Positions 6,302 through 6,340 of a stretch of 6,340 nt of DNA are shown piece by piece. This DNA is from Gemmatimonadales bacterium. Lineage in GTDB: Bacteria; Gemmatimonadota; Gemmatimonadetes; Gemmatimonadales; GWC2-71-9. The position numbers were made by a program, and so were the translations under genes. The notes under the pieces are model-generated. The model was not told where the DNA came from and ran no database searches. It saw nothing but the letters and a program-made list of their open reading frames with translations. Location: NCBI GenBank assembly GCA_013003805.1, contig JABDII010000282.1, positions 1-6,340 of the forward strand. The letters run 5' to 3'. The number at the start of each line of letters is the position of its first letter. Positions within the stretch are counted from its first letter, which is position 1.

Positions 6302-6340
6302 TTAAAAGAGCGAGCTCACCGACTGATCGCTGTGGGTGTA
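6302..6340 (-). CDS. prs: C-terminal end of ribose-phosphate pyrophosphokinase (partial, 12 residues)
   Basis: The last 13 codons at the right edge read YTHSDQSVSSLF followed by TAA at 6304-6302. The ending SVSSLF, preceded by a short polar stretch, is characteristic of the C-terminus of Prs, which makes PRPP from ribose 5-phosphate and ATP for nucleotide, histidine and tryptophan synthesis. prs directly upstream of rplY and pth is a widespread order, which supports the call. Only 12 residues are visible, so the assignment depends on this terminal motif plus context. The gene would extend beyond the right edge, and its transcript probably reads into rplY. Confidence 0.72.
   Translation of the reverse strand, partial: YTHSDQSVSSLF

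Overview
The window reads as core chromosome of a high-GC bacterium. Almost everything lies on the minus strand in a conserved translation-related gene neighbourhood. In minus-strand (transcription) order, right to left: the last 12 codons of prs (ribose-phosphate pyrophosphokinase), rplY (50S L25/CTC), pth (peptidyl-tRNA hydrolase), hppA (membrane ion-pumping pyrophosphatase), ychF (OLA1-type ATPase), rpsF (S6), rpsR (S18), and the start of a polytopic membrane protein that leaves the left edge and is probably DUF2232/YybS-like. One gene, a YiiM-like MOSC-domain protein at 1059-1727, is on the plus strand between ychF and rpsF. The order prs-rplY-pth ... ychF ... rpsF-rpsR-(DUF2232) together with a pyrophosphatase suggests Gemmatimonadota or a related phylum. 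That is inference from gene order and GC content; no 16S or other decisive marker is present.

Right block (2950-6340): prs, rplY, pth and hppA are tightly packed (19, 9 and 10 bases between coding regions) and look like one transcription unit. Pth recycles stalled peptidyl-tRNA, L25 binds 5S rRNA, Prs makes PRPP, and HppA turns the pyrophosphate released by biosynthesis into a membrane ion gradient. The pth gene is anomalous. Its conserved N-terminal half is in one frame and its C-terminal half in another, with a net deficit of exactly one base. It also has no ATG, GTG or TTG in a sensible place, so its start is probably CTG.

Middle (1750-2949): ychF follows hppA after a 102-base gap that holds a striking inverted array of 7-base units ending about 9 bases before the ychF start codon. 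ychF converges on the MOSC gene with only 22 bases between the stop codons.

Left block (1-1058): the MOSC gene and rpsF diverge from a 205-base intergenic region, which must carry the rpsF promoter and leader; a GC-rich hairpin is visible there. rpsF and rpsR overlap by ATGA, and the membrane gene appears to begin at a CTG overlapping the rpsR stop. The cassette is therefore likely to be translationally coupled.

No mobile element, CRISPR array, tRNA, rRNA or clear accessory system is visible. The points worth following up are the broken or recoded pth, the heptad inverted repeat, the two apparent CTG starts, and the predicted cation dependence of the pyrophosphatase.
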